From positions 223,645 through 287,644 of the forward strand of contig NZ_QNRJ01000006.1 in NCBI RefSeq assembly GCF_003315075.1: a stretch of 64,000 bases of DNA, written 5' to 3'. The translations under genes were made by a program, and so were the position numbers. This DNA is from Rossellomorea aquimaris. GTDB lineage: Bacteria > Bacillota > Bacilli > Bacillales > Bacillaceae_B. Below the pieces are notes generated by a model. That model was not told where the DNA came from. It made no database searches and saw only the letters and a program-made list of their open reading frames with translations. Position 1 is the first letter of the stretch. Every line of letters begins with the position of its first letter. This document shows, piece after piece, positions 17,210-27,701 of the stretch.

Positions 17210-17680
17210 TTATAACTCTATTTCCATCCGCCTCATTTTTGTCTTTAAGTTCATTGATTCATAGAACTTAATAGCATTTTCGTTAAACTCCCACACGCCT
17301 AGTTCTAATGAGTCTGCTTCTATATTCTTTGCGTACTCTACTATTTTTTCAAAGAATACTCTCCCCAACCCTTTTCCTCTGTACTTATAATCGACACCAA
17401 AATCGTCCATATAGACCACTTTCTTTGGAATGAGAATGGGCCTTTCCTCTGTATGTTTGATCGTAAGGATTGTATAAGCGATTGGTGGGCCTTCTTCGAG
17501 TAAGAATACCTTTGTATTTTCTCCCTCTATCAAGTGGTTAAAATATTCTTTGTCTAACGTAGTATCAGCCATCTTATAATGGTCTGGTCTTTCCTTTGTA
17601 TGCATTTCGTGCACTTGTCTTTGGATTCCCTGAACCACTTCATAATCACTCTTTGTGGCTTCTCTAATATGTATATCCAA
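17210..17680 (-). CDS. GNAT family N-acetyltransferase
   Basis: A single GNAT domain: VVYMDDFGVDYKYRGKGLGRVFFEKIVEYA contains the acetyl-CoA loop RGKGLG, and NENAIKFYESMNLK is motif B. The start is a TTG at 17680 behind GGGGGAAAG. A 40-nt promoter-like repeat lies 55 nt upstream, suggesting it drives the gene. Confidence 0.85.
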   Translation of the reverse strand: MDIHIREATKSDYEVVQGIQRQVHEMHTKERPDHYKMADTTLDKEYFNHLIEGENTKVFLLEEGPPIAYTILTIKHTEERPILIPKKVVYMDDFGVDYKYRGKGLGRVFFEKIVEYAKNIEADSLELGVWEFNENAIKFYESMNLKTKMRRMEIEL

Positions 17681-17734
17681 TATACTTTCCCCCTGATGTT
17701 TGCTGTTTTAATTTTTTTGAATTAATCTTTTTTC

Positions 17735-17774
17735 ACTTAATACCAATTATTTCAAAATCCAGCATTTTACTCAA
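17735..17774 (-). repeat. 40-nt promoter-like repeat, copy 4
   Basis: On the minus strand: TTGAGT, 17 nt, AATAATTGGTATTAAGT, directly upstream of the acetyltransferase gene. Exactly the same length as copies 1-3. Confidence 0.6.
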
Positions 17775-17923
17775 GAAGATTTTTCACAAAATAGAGGTAT
17801 CCACTACTCCTCCCTCTCTACAATAAAACGTTAATATGCTGAGGGTCAGACACCGAAATCCTTATCTATTTTAATAACTTGGTAACTATTCTAACAACCA
17901 CACACTAAAAAAAGAGCTACATA
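17775..17923. other. rest of the 17.7-18.0 kb intergenic region
   Basis: It holds a half copy of the GGGTCAGACACC repeat at 17841-17860 and AT-rich sequence. No coding signal. Confidence 0.4.
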
Positions 17924-17962
17924 AAAAGCCAATTTACTGATAAACGCAGTAAATTGGCTTTT
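17924..17962 (-). terminator. terminator of the glycosidase locus
   Basis: AAAAGCCAATTTACTG (17924-17939) and CAGTAAATTGGCTTTT (17947-17962) form a perfect 16-bp stem with a 7-nt loop. Confidence 0.85.
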
Positions 17963-17989
17963 CGGTTGGTCTTTATTAACTCCTATAAA

Positions 17990-19556
17990 TTACTTAAAAA
18001 TGAGGATACTATCGGACACGGGGCGCTCACCAGCGTCGTCTGACGGTTGATTTACAAGTTGGTCATTAACGATCATCGCTGATGAACCTCCACCATCAAG
18101 GTTCATTCCTTTAACCGCCCCAAGCGATTGAAGGATTCGAGCACTTTCATAGAAGCTGACACCAATACTCTGTTTCGGGTTACGACCCTCTACAGTAATG
18201 AATAATATATTTCCGTTTTCTTTAATGCCCGCAAAGGATCTTGGATGACGATATTGTGCAAAATGATAATAGAAGTCATTGCTCCATGCAAATCCCTCTT
18301 CTTTTGCCTGAATTTCTATCTTTCCATCGTCAAGTAGTTGAGGTGCTCCATTGATGATATCTAAACTAGATTGAGTTTTTATCTGCTTTCCATCAGCTGT
18401 TACTGTTCTCGTGATCGACAACTTCTCTCCTGCTGAGACATTATTTTCTAGCCAGTCTGCCTGTTCTCCTGTGGCTGAAAGCACACTGCCGTTTGCAGGA
18501 ATACTGTGCCCTCGTTCGGAGTATGTGTCAACAATTTCCCCATTTTCCTCCAGTACGACCTCAAAGCCGTCTCCTTTAGGAGTAACATCACCGAAATAGG
18601 AGTTATATTCGATGATTTCTTCTTCATCAGTACACGTCACATCATGCTTGGGTTCATTGGTTTCCTTGTCCGCGACCCCACCGCAGCTACGGATCAATCC
18701 AGGTTTCCGGTTGATACCATCAATGACCGAGCTTTCGCCACTTTCAGTTTCGACTTGTAATGAAGTTGAGGTATTTGTTATCTCTGCGTTGTTACCAGAA
18801 AGAAGGAGGCTTGTACGATCTCCAATCGCTTCGCTTACCAATTGTCCATTTACTATTGAGACCCCCGCCGGATCACCTGGAATTCCGTCAGCTGAACCTA
18901 CGACAAAGTAGCCTCCATTTATTCCAGCTAATGCTTGAGTCCGATTTACCATAGAAGATACGGTTTCGCGGCCTGTGACTTTATTCTTTGCCAGTGAATT
19001 CGTCAGTTCACCCTGAAATTCATCAGGATCAATCTCAAGAACATCTATTTGCCATGGACCCGTTGATTTCGTTGTTCCATCATATTCCGAAAAAGTGGCT
19101 CTTGCTTTCTCAAATCCTTGGGCTTTCAATTGATCAGCTAATTCATCTGCTTATTTCTCTTCTTTGAAATCCCCTGTACGAACCACATATCCAATTTTTT
19201 TCTCTTTTACATCTGTGAATGTCGAATGTTTATTCTCTACTTTATGAAGCTTTGCTTGGTATCCCTTTTCCTTCATTTCTTGAATAAGGGTATCGGCTTT
19301 TTCCTTTGTATCAAAAAAAGCGACATCCACCGTATAATAGGCTTTATCTGAATAATAACCTCTAGTAATGTCCGTGTATGTGACTCCTTTGGCTAATTGT
19401 TTTGTAATCCGTGATTCAGGTAAATTTGTTCTTCCCGATTGATAGATTCTCTTGAGGATTTGCAGCCTTGGCATCATGATCCTGCACTCCAATTGAAAGA
19501 ACAGTAGAAAGTGATAACGCAGATACAATAGCCGTTTTCATTAATGAACGATACAT
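17990..19556 (-). pseudogene. secreted phosphodiester glycosidase (NAGPA-like), disrupted twice
   Basis: The locus encodes a signal peptide (MYRSLMKTAIVSALSLSTVL, ATG at 19556 behind GGAGG), a SPOR-like region (YYTVDVAFFDTKEKADTL) and a full NAGPA/phosphodiester-glycosidase domain (GINGGYFVVG, NLDGGGSSAM, GERPVSDSILIF). Two lesions break it. The signal peptide is in a different frame from the SPOR-like part, with the shift near 19450, and a single in-frame TAA at 19151-19153 interrupts FKEEK/ADELADQ. Intact relatives are secreted enzymes cleaving phosphodiester-linked sugars in envelope glycans. The catalytic domain itself is intact, so decay is recent or a sequence error is present. Confidence 0.8.
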
Positions 19557-19699
19557 GTCTTAAAACCTCCAAACATAGTTTGTTGCAACACCATACTAGC
19601 GGGAAATTAATAATAGAACGTTACACTAGTATAAATATTTGATGAACTTCCTTCAGATTTTATTAACTTTATATCAAGGCAAAGCAAAGATCAGGATCA

Positions 19700-20285
<586 letters not shown>

Positions 20286-20293
20286 AATAGCTG

Positions 20294-20331
20294 ACCGGGG
20301 GCAGTTGGATAGTGAGGAAACTGTCCCCGGT
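20294..20331 (+). terminator. terminator, GGGGACAG-type palindrome
   Basis: ACCGGGGGCAGTT (20294-20306) and AACTGTCCCCGGT (20319-20331) pair with one mismatch. T-rich sequence follows. Confidence 0.65.
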
Positions 20332-20597
20332 CTATATTCTTATATGAATAAGTATTATATAAAACTACCTGTCTTAATTATTACTCCAGCATTACCTTAA
20401 GTCTTATAGAATTTGAGTTTCTTAGATCATATACATATTCAGACTTTTTCACAAAGCTTACTTTATTTATGAATAAATACAAGTGTCAGTTAACTTGCTA
20501 CCATCTGAGGATACGTTAATCCTTCTTAGATCAACGCCCCCTAATACGGAACAAGAAATACGCTTAATCTCATATCACTCAAAGTGAAGAGATTTCT
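20332..20597. other. intergenic, nothing recognised
   Basis: AT-rich sequence between two converging genes. I see no promoter, repeat or coding remnant here. Confidence 0.5.
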
Positions 20598-21451
20598 TCA
20601 ATAGATTTTGGGTAGGCACTGTTCAATACTTTTCTGAAGTGATAGTAGTTTAGAATTACTATTTATTTTTATGTAAAAACTTTTTAAGAATGTTTTAATA
20701 TTAAACACTAAGAACCAATACTCTTCATTCTCAAGCTGCTCTTTTTGAGACTTTAATTCAATAGGTAAGTATTGTACTAGTTCTTCTATTTTTTGAATGT
20801 CCAGTCCTCTTTCCAACATTTCAAGAATAGGGTTAATTATCCTTTCATCTTCATCGTGGACATAGACACTGTTAGATACCAGAACCTTCCCCCACAATGT
20901 CTTTAGTATTTCCGGATGAAATTCCGTGTCTAATTTTGGGTTTTTTACCAGTTCATCAAAAGTGTCAGCTACGTGAGCAATACTATGTGCCCACCCTTTA
21001 CCAGCGACATATCCTCTTAAATCTCTCTCAAGGTTGATGTATTTAATTAACTTCTCTTTAATCCTATAAACTGTGCTTGGTGATAAAAAGTTTGCTTGAT
21101 TATCTCTGTACAAGATCAATGCTATTAAAGGGTAGCAAACGCTCTTGTGAAGACTGTATCCGTTTCTTCTTCACCGATTCCTTTAAAAATCAGTTCACTT
21201 AAACAAGCATCTAATAGTTCTTTTAACAGTTCAGGTTCTAGTTGATTATTCTCAATTATCAATCTATAAAAAGAGGTATAAATCAACTGATCGCGGAGTT
21301 CACCATCTGTTGAACCAATATGCTCTAGCATAGACTTTATTATCAATAACCTATCCACCTCTTGCCAGTTACTTTCTCCATATTTAATCTTTGTTAATAT
21401 ACTTTTTAACGCACTTTCACCCATAGAAACTTTTCCTAATGATAAACTCAT
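20598..21451 (-). pseudogene. DUF2785 protein, single-base frameshift
   Basis: The first part (108 codons, ATG at 21451) holds HIGSTDGELRDQLIYTSFYRLI and stops at FTRAFATL; the second resumes in the next frame as IALILYRDN and continues to GYVAGKGWAHSIAHVADTF, the DUF2785 core. Restoring one T in the run at ~21121-21125 gives the expected FATLLIALILYRDN junction. Function of DUF2785 is unknown. The lesion is in a short homopolymer, so a sequencing error is possible. Confidence 0.8.
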
Positions 21452-21505
21452 AAATATCCCCTTTCACGATGTAATATTAGTTATTCAAACTAACGCCACA
21501 TTAGG

Positions 21506-22042
21506 TTATTGTACAAATTTGTACATAAGAACATCATCAATATATTTCCCATGACTTAACTTGTATTCTTTCATTAAACGACCTTCTTCCAAAAAGCCCA
21601 TCTGCTTGTACAGCGAAATGGCTCTTTGATTTGTTGAAAGGACCCCTAAACTTACCTTTTCAATTAATGGGTTCTCTTCTGCCCAATCTAATAATGCCTT
21701 TAAAAGCGCCTTCCCTATTCCCATGTCTCTGTAATTTTTACTTATCGACATTGAAACAGAGCCAGTATGTGATAATCTCTTCGTCGTTTGTGAACGAAAT
21801 TCTATCGATCCGACAACTACACCATTTACTTCCGCTACGATAAGCGTTTCTTTGTCGTTATCCAATCTACGTTGTATTCGTTCTTTCTCCTCCTGCACAG
21901 GCTTTTTTTCTAGCTCCTCTGCTACTACGATGAAATATTCACCTTCAGAAATAACAGACCTCTCAATTTCCAAAAGTATCTCCGCATCGTCTACTCTTAC
22001 ATTTCGAATCTTGTATTCTGCATTATCTTTAGACACTGGCAT
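21506..22042 (-). CDS. GNAT family N-acetyltransferase
   Basis: A typical GNAT domain: GSVSMSISKNYRDMGIGKALLKALLDWA carries the RDMGIG acetyl-CoA loop and NQRAISLYKQMGFLEEGRLMKEYKL is the motif B region seen in SpeG/RimL-like enzymes. Substrate unknown. AGGAGG precedes the ATG at 22042. Confidence 0.9.
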   Translation of the reverse strand: MPVSKDNAEYKIRNVRVDDAEILLEIERSVISEGEYFIVVAEELEKKPVQEEKERIQRRLDNDKETLIVAEVNGVVVGSIEFRSQTTKRLSHTGSVSMSISKNYRDMGIGKALLKALLDWAEENPLIEKVSLGVLSTNQRAISLYKQMGFLEEGRLMKEYKLSHGKYIDDVLMYKFVQ

Positions 22043-22277
22043 TTACGTCCTCCTAAGTGATCATCACTAATGGAATAAATACGACTTCCGATTATAATAT
22101 CCTTCTTCAATGATCTGGTCCTATTGTGGATTAAAGATAAGAATCTCTTATCCTAGATAACTGCCCTTTAACGGCTTTCAAGGTGAACAATCCAATTCCC
22201 TTTTTTAGAGTTTCAAAAAGGACGCTCCCATAACAAACGCGCCCTTTGTTATTTAAGATCACCCAAATATTGAATAA

Positions 22278-22673
22278 TTAAGGTGCAACAAATTCAACTT
22301 TTATTCTATCCGGGTCTTCAAAGTAAACGGCATAATAATCGTCTCCCCCCGCAAATGGATGCTGGTTTGTGTAAAGAACGTTTATTCCCTTATCTTTTAA
22401 TTTCAAAGTCAAATGATCGACGTGTTCTCGTGAATCTGCGTGAAAGGCTAAATGATTTAAACCCACTCTACATCTATGATATGGAATGTCAAGAAACCGT
22501 TCTTCTGTTTGTACAAAAACAATATATGTATCTTCCATTTTCCAACTTTGCCCACTTTCCCATTCTTGGAAAAGATCATATCCTAATTCTCCAAGAAACC
22601 AGCTCCAAAAATCAATTGACCTATTTAAATTAGATACATAAATTTCAATATGATGGAGTAATCCTTTTCGCAC
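22278..22673 (-). CDS. VOC superfamily protein (YycE/FosB-like fold)
   Basis: The 131-residue protein begins LLHHIEIYVSNLNRSIDFWSWFLGELGY, has the central VGLNHLAFHADSREHVD and ends YYAVYFEDPDRIKVEFVAP, with His and Glu at the usual metal positions. A GTG start at 22673 follows GGGGGAGG. Substrate unknown. It is followed 27 nt upstream by the acetyltransferase at 22701, so the pair may be co-transcribed. Confidence 0.85.
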   Translation of the reverse strand: MRKGLLHHIEIYVSNLNRSIDFWSWFLGELGYDLFQEWESGQSWKMEDTYIVFVQTEERFLDIPYHRCRVGLNHLAFHADSREHVDHLTLKLKDKGINVLYTNQHPFAGGDDYYAVYFEDPDRIKVEFVAP

Positions 22674-22700
22674 AATGCCTCCCCCTTTATTTTTCCATTC

Positions 22701-23180
22701 CTAATGATTTTGGGTGTAAAAGAAGAATGTAGTCACACCATCTTCATTCTTCTTTTCTGTATATAAATATTTCCCGATGGTTTTCCTCCAAGATGAATAA
22801 GCAGATTTGTTTTCCTTTATAACAGACACTTCCCACCTGCCACTGAATTTCTCAAATAGACTGATAGCAGCTTTTCTACCTACATCCCTTTGGCGGTATT
22901 TCTTCATAATAAAAAATTCAGCCATTGAGTGATAGTGGTCAGTGTCCTCATCCTTGATACTTCTGATCAAAGCAAATCCCGCCAATTTATCCTCTACTTT
23001 AATAAAGAATGGAAATCTGTCCGGCTCACTCCAGTAATGATCCACATACTTATAGTCATAGAGACCGAATTCATTCACATCATCATGTGTAAATTCGCTG
23101 AAATCATAAAGGTACAATTCAATTAGATGTCTTAAAGCCGCCTTGTTCTCATAAGCTACTTGTTCCACTATCATATTCAT
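22701..23180 (-). CDS. GNAT family N-acetyltransferase
   Basis: The protein has FPFFIKVEDKLAGFALIRSI, then MAEFFIMKKYRQRDVGRKAAISLFEKF (acetyl-CoA loop RQRDVG) and a C-terminal NKSAYSSWRKTIGKY. It resembles the YjcK/predicted acetyltransferase group. GGGGATG precedes the start. Possibly co-transcribed with the VOC gene. Confidence 0.85.
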   Translation of the reverse strand: MNMIVEQVAYENKAALRHLIELYLYDFSEFTHDDVNEFGLYDYKYVDHYWSEPDRFPFFIKVEDKLAGFALIRSIKDEDTDHYHSMAEFFIMKKYRQRDVGRKAAISLFEKFSGRWEVSVIKENKSAYSSWRKTIGKYLYTEKKNEDGVTTFFFYTQNH

Positions 23181-23305
23181 AGATTGATCACATCCCCACC
23201 AGAATCAGTTCCGTATTTATTAAGTTCATATTAACATATTTTGTCACTATTCCTTTCTTAAGCTCACAATTTAAAAAATATGGAGTATATTTTTTTCAAA
23301 GAAAA

Positions 23306-23339
23306 ACATCGCTCCTATCCATGTTGAAAGAAGCGATGT
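23306..23339 (-). terminator. terminator of the deoxyribosyltransferase-like gene
   Basis: ACATCGCT (23306-23313) pairs with AGCGATGT (23332-23339); on the minus strand TTTTTC follows. Confidence 0.7.
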
Positions 23340-23350
23340 GAATGGAGTGA

Positions 23351-23812
23351 TTATATAACCGGCCCCTCATACGGAACTCTCGGCATCCGGTGAAAATCGT
23401 ACGTCGCCAGTTCTTCTACTTTTGTAAAGTAGGCGTGTAAGCTTTCAGCCAACATTAAATTCATGTTCCCATTTTTTTCATTAATCAATAGGATGGGCTT
23501 CCGCATCGAGTATGCGTACCCGATTTCAAATGACGTTCCGCTGTCCACGTACTTGCCTTCGTAATCGCGGATGCCCACCAGCACATCGGAACGCCTCAAG
23601 TGTCTCAAGTCATTGCGAAACACCTTCCGCCTCCATTCTTTTGATCCAAATTCAAGATGTTCGAATTGATGAAATCGTGCGGAGAAGATTTCCGACACAT
23701 ATGGATTCCGCATAAGGGACTGCTCGAGCCTTTGTACCCGGTCGACTTGTTCCTCGCTGAAGAAGGGACTTGCGATAAATACTCTGACGTTTCTGATGAT
23801 CGTGCTCTCCAT
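23351..23812 (-). CDS. nucleoside 2-deoxyribosyltransferase-like protein
   Basis: The protein starts with a VRVFIASPFFSEEQ strand and has RRSDVLVGIRDYEG, DSGTSFEIGYAYSMRKPILL and a late NLMLAESL. These match the nucleoside 2-deoxyribosyltransferase fold, where Asp and the Glu of FEIGYA take part in catalysis. Such enzymes swap bases on deoxynucleosides. GGGGGAG precedes the ATG. Stand-alone unit with a terminator. Confidence 0.8.
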   Translation of the reverse strand: MESTIIRNVRVFIASPFFSEEQVDRVQRLEQSLMRNPYVSEIFSARFHQFEHLEFGSKEWRRKVFRNDLRHLRRSDVLVGIRDYEGKYVDSGTSFEIGYAYSMRKPILLINEKNGNMNLMLAESLHAYFTKVEELATYDFHRMPRVPYEGPVI

Positions 23813-23927
23813 CGGAACTCCCCCTAAAAGGTACTAATAGTGTATTTTATTAGTGTCCTTCCGGATTCATGTATAAGAGTTTGGGTGTAGGCAATACCAG
23901 AGGGACAGGATTCTCCAATGAAAATAT

Positions 23928-23970
23928 AAACAGTAGAGTGGGAACTGAACTGTCCCTACTCTACTGTTTT
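23928..23970 (-). terminator. terminator of the 5'-nucleotidase locus
   Basis: AAACAGTAGAGTGGGA (23928-23943) pairs with TCCCTACTCTACTGTTT (ending 23969) around a short loop. Confidence 0.8.
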
Positions 23971-23974
23971 TCAT

Positions 23975-25555
23975 TTACTGTACTTTGATGCGATTCGTCT
24001 CAGGCGGTGCTACGCTTCCGCCTGATTCAATGATATAGGTAATGAATGAGTCCAATGTCGGCGGCCCTTCCACAGAATCATGGCCTTTTTTAAAAGCAGT
24101 GAACCCGTCTCCGCCGGTTGTAAGATAATTGGTGAGGGCCACAGTATATGCCTGATCCGGCTGAATGGCGTTTCCATCTCTGTCGGTCATCGCTACGACT
24201 TTTTGTCCACGTGGTGCATCTTTATCGTAGGTGTAGTGGAGCCCCGATGTCTGCATGATCGTTTGAAAATTACCCGTCCACTGCTGTTCCAGTGCTTCTT
24301 TGATTTCGGCACCGGTCAATGTTAGTTTGACGAGGTTGGTGCCGAACGGGAGCATGGTGTACAGTTCTCCCCAAGTAAGTTCGCCTTCATCCAGATTCGC
24401 CCGGATTCCACCCGGATTCATGAATGCGATGTCCGTGTTCATGTTCTCCCGGTGTGAATCTGCGATAAGATTTCCAATCGGCCGCTCCCCACTGGCGGTT
24501 TTATCCTTTGTGATGGGGGCTACGGCCTGACCTATTTTCTGGTCCAGCATCATCTGTTTGTCTGCCGAGTAAGAATCCACCATCTTTTTAATTTTTTTGT
24601 CGGGCAGGGTTCCATCGTGATAGGTGGAGATGATGGCTGCCTGCTTTTTGACAATTTCCTTCGTCTCCCGGTCGATCAGGAGGTCTACGTCTGAAAAGGC
24701 TGTTCCATATGAGTACGATTGTATAATCATTTTCCCGTCAACGGACGTATTGGCAAAGCCGTGACTGTGTCCGCCGAAGATGATGTCTACTTCATCATCG
24801 ATGCGGGGGGCAAAGTCAGCGAGGTCTTAAGCAGGATTTGTTCCGTCTTCGCTTGAAGAAGCGGAAACATGCCCGAGAACGACAATGGACCGAACTCCTT
24901 TTGCCTTCAATTCCTTTACGCTTTGATTGATTGCCGTGACTTCATCTGTGAATTCAATGCCTTCAATCCCGCTTGGCAGGACGATATCTTTCGTTTCTGT
25001 CGTAACAACTCCGATTAACCCGATGGGCACCCCATCGACTTCTTTGATCAAATAGGGTGGTAAAATGGTTTTCCCTGTCTTTTTATTGATGACATTGGCA
25101 GCTGTGTATGGAAAAGCCGCCCCTTCAAAGGTACCCGTTTTCTCATGTTTGCCGCCATCAAGGAGCCTGAACATCTCCTCCGTTCCTTCATCGAACTCAT
25201 GATTCCCTAAAGTCCCGATGTCGAATCCGACCTCGTTCATCCATTCGACGGCAGGTTCATCCTGCATAAGAGATGACACAGGCGAGCTTGCACCAACCAT
25301 GTCACCTGAATGGACCAACAGGGTATTTTCGTTTTCCTGCCGGTGCTTTTTTAAATAGGCCGCCAAGTATTCAGCACCGCCTACCTGCTTTCCATTCCTC
25401 GTTCGAACCGTTTCCAGCTGGCCATGAAAGTCATTGACTCCCAGAAGCTGCACAGAAATATACTCTCCAGGGTCAGTGGAAGATGACGCAAATGATGATC
25501 CGATGAAGAAAACCCCAGCTGCCATTACTGCCAACATCCTTTTACTTAAAGACAT
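23975..25555 (-). pseudogene. secreted 5'-nucleotidase/metallophosphatase, one nonsense codon
   Basis: The locus encodes a signal peptide (MAVMAAGVFFIGSSFA region), then the metallophosphoesterase motifs GVNDFHGQ, GDMVGAS, GNHEFDEG, LGHVS and GGHSHG, and the 5'-nucleotidase C-terminal domain (GNLIADSHREN, MNPGGIRANL, LPFGTNLVKL). It is a single reading frame except for one TAA at 24827-24829 in the segment NPA/DLADFAPRIDDEV. Intact relatives (YfkN/UshA-like) release phosphate from nucleotides outside the cell. A truncated N-terminal catalytic part of 242 aa could still be made, but it would lack the last His-rich motif. Confidence 0.85.
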
Positions 25556-25716
25556 GGAAAACCTCCCTGTGCTTTTGTCATCTTCAAGGTAGCACAGTAG
25601 TTTTGATCCATTTTTAATAGAAAGTTATGGTTTTGTAAAGACGTGAAAGATATCTTTATTTTTCTTACAAACCTCTAATTGACCATCAACTAAAACAAAT
25701 ATTTTATGAAAAACAA

Positions 25717-25757
25717 GAAGAATCCATTTTAAAAAAGTTGATCAAAATGGATTCTTC
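25717..25757 (-). terminator. terminator of the beta-lactamase gene
   Basis: GAAGAATCCATTTT (25717-25730) and AAAATGGATTCTTC (25744-25757) form a perfect 14-bp stem with a T-rich tail on the minus strand. Confidence 0.8.
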
Positions 25758-25856
25758 TCTAGTATATTTAAGTTTTGGATTTATAAAAAAGGTTAATTAT
25801 TTTCAACCCTTCACCTTAAACCATAGTGTCTTTTTCTTGAAGAACATTTCAGAAAA

Positions 25857-26765
25857 TCACTTGAAAGCAGTCAGTGTGACCTTGGCTGCCCTTGCTATAA
25901 GTTCATTATCATAGGCAGCATCCTCAGTATCACGGCTGGATAGGATCGCAATGATGATGGGATCTCTATTCGGCGGCCAAACGATAGCAATATCGTTTCG
26001 CGTTCCGTAGCCTCCAGCCCCCGTTTTATCACCTACTTCCCAACCTTTAGGTACAGCTGCACGGATCAGTTCGTCTCCAGTAGTATTCCCCCGCATCCAA
26101 TCTGTCAGGAGTGTACGCTTATCATGCGGGAGCACGCCGTCGACCGTCAAGGCCTTCAGGTTGGTGGCAAGTGCCCTTGCTGTACTGGTATCACGGATGT
26201 CTCCTGGGATGGCACTGTTCAAATCAGTCTCATAGCGATCAGCCTCGGTGACATGATCACCGATTTTCCTCAGTACATTTTCGAAGCCGTCAGGTCCGCC
26301 GAGTTCCTGCAATAAAAGGTTCCCTGCGGTATTATCACTGTACCGGATAGCCGCATCGCTAATTTCCCTGAGGGTCATCCCGGTATCCACGTATTGCTCT
26401 GTAATGGGCGAATACGTGACGAGGTCATCTCTTGTATAGGTGATGACCTCGTCAAGTTCGTCCATCGAGTTTTGCTGCACCACCAACCCTGCAGCCAAAG
26501 CCTTAAAGGTGGAAGAATAGGCAAACCGTTCATCAGGTCGATAAGCTACCGTCCGATTTGTACCGGTGTCAATCGCATAAACTCCGAGGCGGGCATCAAA
26601 CTTTTTCTCGAGTTGCATGAACTTATGTCCAGTCCCATGAATTGTTGCTTTTTCTTTTGCCTCGGTCTGCTTTGATCCGTTTCCAAAGAGGCTTAAACTG
26701 ATAAGACTTAGAACCAATAGTCCAACACACGTCCAGATTTTTAACATTCTGACACTTTTCAACAT
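25857..26765 (-). CDS. bla: class A beta-lactamase
   Basis: All class A landmarks are intact: S85-TFK (active Ser and Lys), S143-D-N, the omega-loop Glu179 with N183 (YETDLN), and K247-T-G. An N-terminal hydrophobic segment ([18 protein letters not shown]) indicates export. The product hydrolyses penicillins and perhaps cephalosporins outside the membrane. I chose the ATG at 26765 behind AGAGG; a GTG five codons upstream is possible. It is divergent from the esterase-PadR pair and shares a two-palindrome control region with it; no BlaR1/BlaI genes are adjacent. Confidence 0.93.
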   Translation of the reverse strand: MLKSVRMLKIWTCVGLLVLSLISLSLFGNGSKQTEAKEKATIHGTGHKFMQLEKKFDARLGVYAIDTGTNRTVAYRPDERFAYSSTFKALAAGLVVQQNSMDELDEVITYTRDDLVTYSPITEQYVDTGMTLREISDAAIRYSDNTAGNLLLQELGGPDGFENVLRKIGDHVTEADRYETDLNSAIPGDIRDTSTARALATNLKALTVDGVLPHDKRTLLTDWMRGNTTGDELIRAAVPKGWEVGDKTGAGGYGTRNDIAIVWPPNRDPIIIAILSSRDTEDAAYDNELIARAAKVTLTAFK

Positions 26766-26786
26766 CACCAGTCCTCTCACTTTTTA

Positions 26787-26838
26787 TTGACAATAGTCTA
26801 ATTAGACTCTATACTAGCTTAGTCTAATTAGACTATTG
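26787..26838. promoter_or_regulatory. divergent promoter region with twin palindromes
   Basis: On the plus strand TTGACA (26787-26792), 17 nt and TATACT (26810-26815) form a near-consensus sigma-A promoter for the esterase-PadR operon. The palindrome AGTCTAATTAGACT fills the spacer (26795-26808) and recurs at 26821-26834. With its flanks this becomes an 18-bp inverted repeat, CAATAGTCTAATTAGACT and its complement. A bound dimer would block both directions, so the PadR-like protein or another regulator is a likely ligand (inference). Confidence 0.65.
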
Positions 26839-26858
26839 TGTAAAGGAATGATAATGAA

Positions 26859-27701
26859 ATGATCAAATCTTTTTTAATGCTAGGACAATCGAATATGGCA
26901 GGTCGTGGATTCTTGCATGAGGTAGCCCCGATCTATAATGAAAAAATTAAGATGCTTCGCAACGGTCAGTGGCAAATGATGACAGAGCCTATTAATTATG
27001 ACCGTCCTGTTTCCGGTGTAAGTCTGGCAGCATCCTTTGCAGACCTGTGTACGAAAGCCAACCCTGATGATGAAATCGGGTTGATTCCTTGTGCGGAAGG
27101 TGGCAGTTCCTTGAATGATTGGCACCCGCAAGGTACTCTTTTTCTACATGCTTTGTCTGAAGCACGATTTGCTCTTGAAACGAGTGAAATTTGTGGCATC
27201 CTTTGGCATCAAGGTGAGAGTGATAGCCATCTATCTCTACATGAGACGTATTATGAAAAGTTATCTCTTATCATTGAAACGTTACGTGAAGAATTAAACC
27301 TTCAAGACGCCCCATTAATTATTGGTGAGCTTGGTCATTTCTTAGGGAAAGAAGGTTTCGGAAAGTATTCATCAGAGTTTCAGGAAATCAACGCAGAATT
27401 GCATCGATTTGCTCATGAGCAGGAAAATTGTTATTTTGTATCGGCAGAAGGTCTAACTGCCAATCCGGATGGTATTCATTTGGACGCCGTTTCCCAACGC
27501 AAATTCGGGTTTCGCTACTTCGAGGCATTTTCGAAAAAGTGTCATATCTCAGGGCCTCTTTCGGATGAAGACCAATCCCTAACGGTCAACCATACCTATT
27601 CGAAAAAGGAACAAATCTATATTCACAGTTTGAATTTAGCTCTGGGCAAAATCACATACGCTGAATTTGAAGCACAGATGGCGAAGGTGATGCAGCCTTG
27701 A
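26859..27701 (+). CDS. sialate O-acetylesterase-like SGNH hydrolase
   Basis: The protein begins IKSFLMLGQSNMAGRG, the Ser block of the sialate O-acetylesterase (SASA) SGNH group, has GLIPCAEGGSS, ILWHQGESD (the Gly/Asn-like block) and ends with DGIHLDAVSQ carrying the catalytic Asp-x-x-His. It should deacetylate a carbohydrate; no signal peptide, so cytoplasmic. The C-terminal tail is helical. The downstream padR starts at a TTG overlapping its stop codon by 4 nt, so they are translationally coupled. Confidence 0.85.
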   Translation: MIKSFLMLGQSNMAGRGFLHEVAPIYNEKIKMLRNGQWQMMTEPINYDRPVSGVSLAASFADLCTKANPDDEIGLIPCAEGGSSLNDWHPQGTLFLHALSEARFALETSEICGILWHQGESDSHLSLHETYYEKLSLIIETLREELNLQDAPLIIGELGHFLGKEGFGKYSSEFQEINAELHRFAHEQENCYFVSAEGLTANPDGIHLDAVSQRKFGFRYFEAFSKKCHISGPLSDEDQSLTVNHTYSKKEQIYIHSLNLALGKITYAEFEAQMAKVMQP

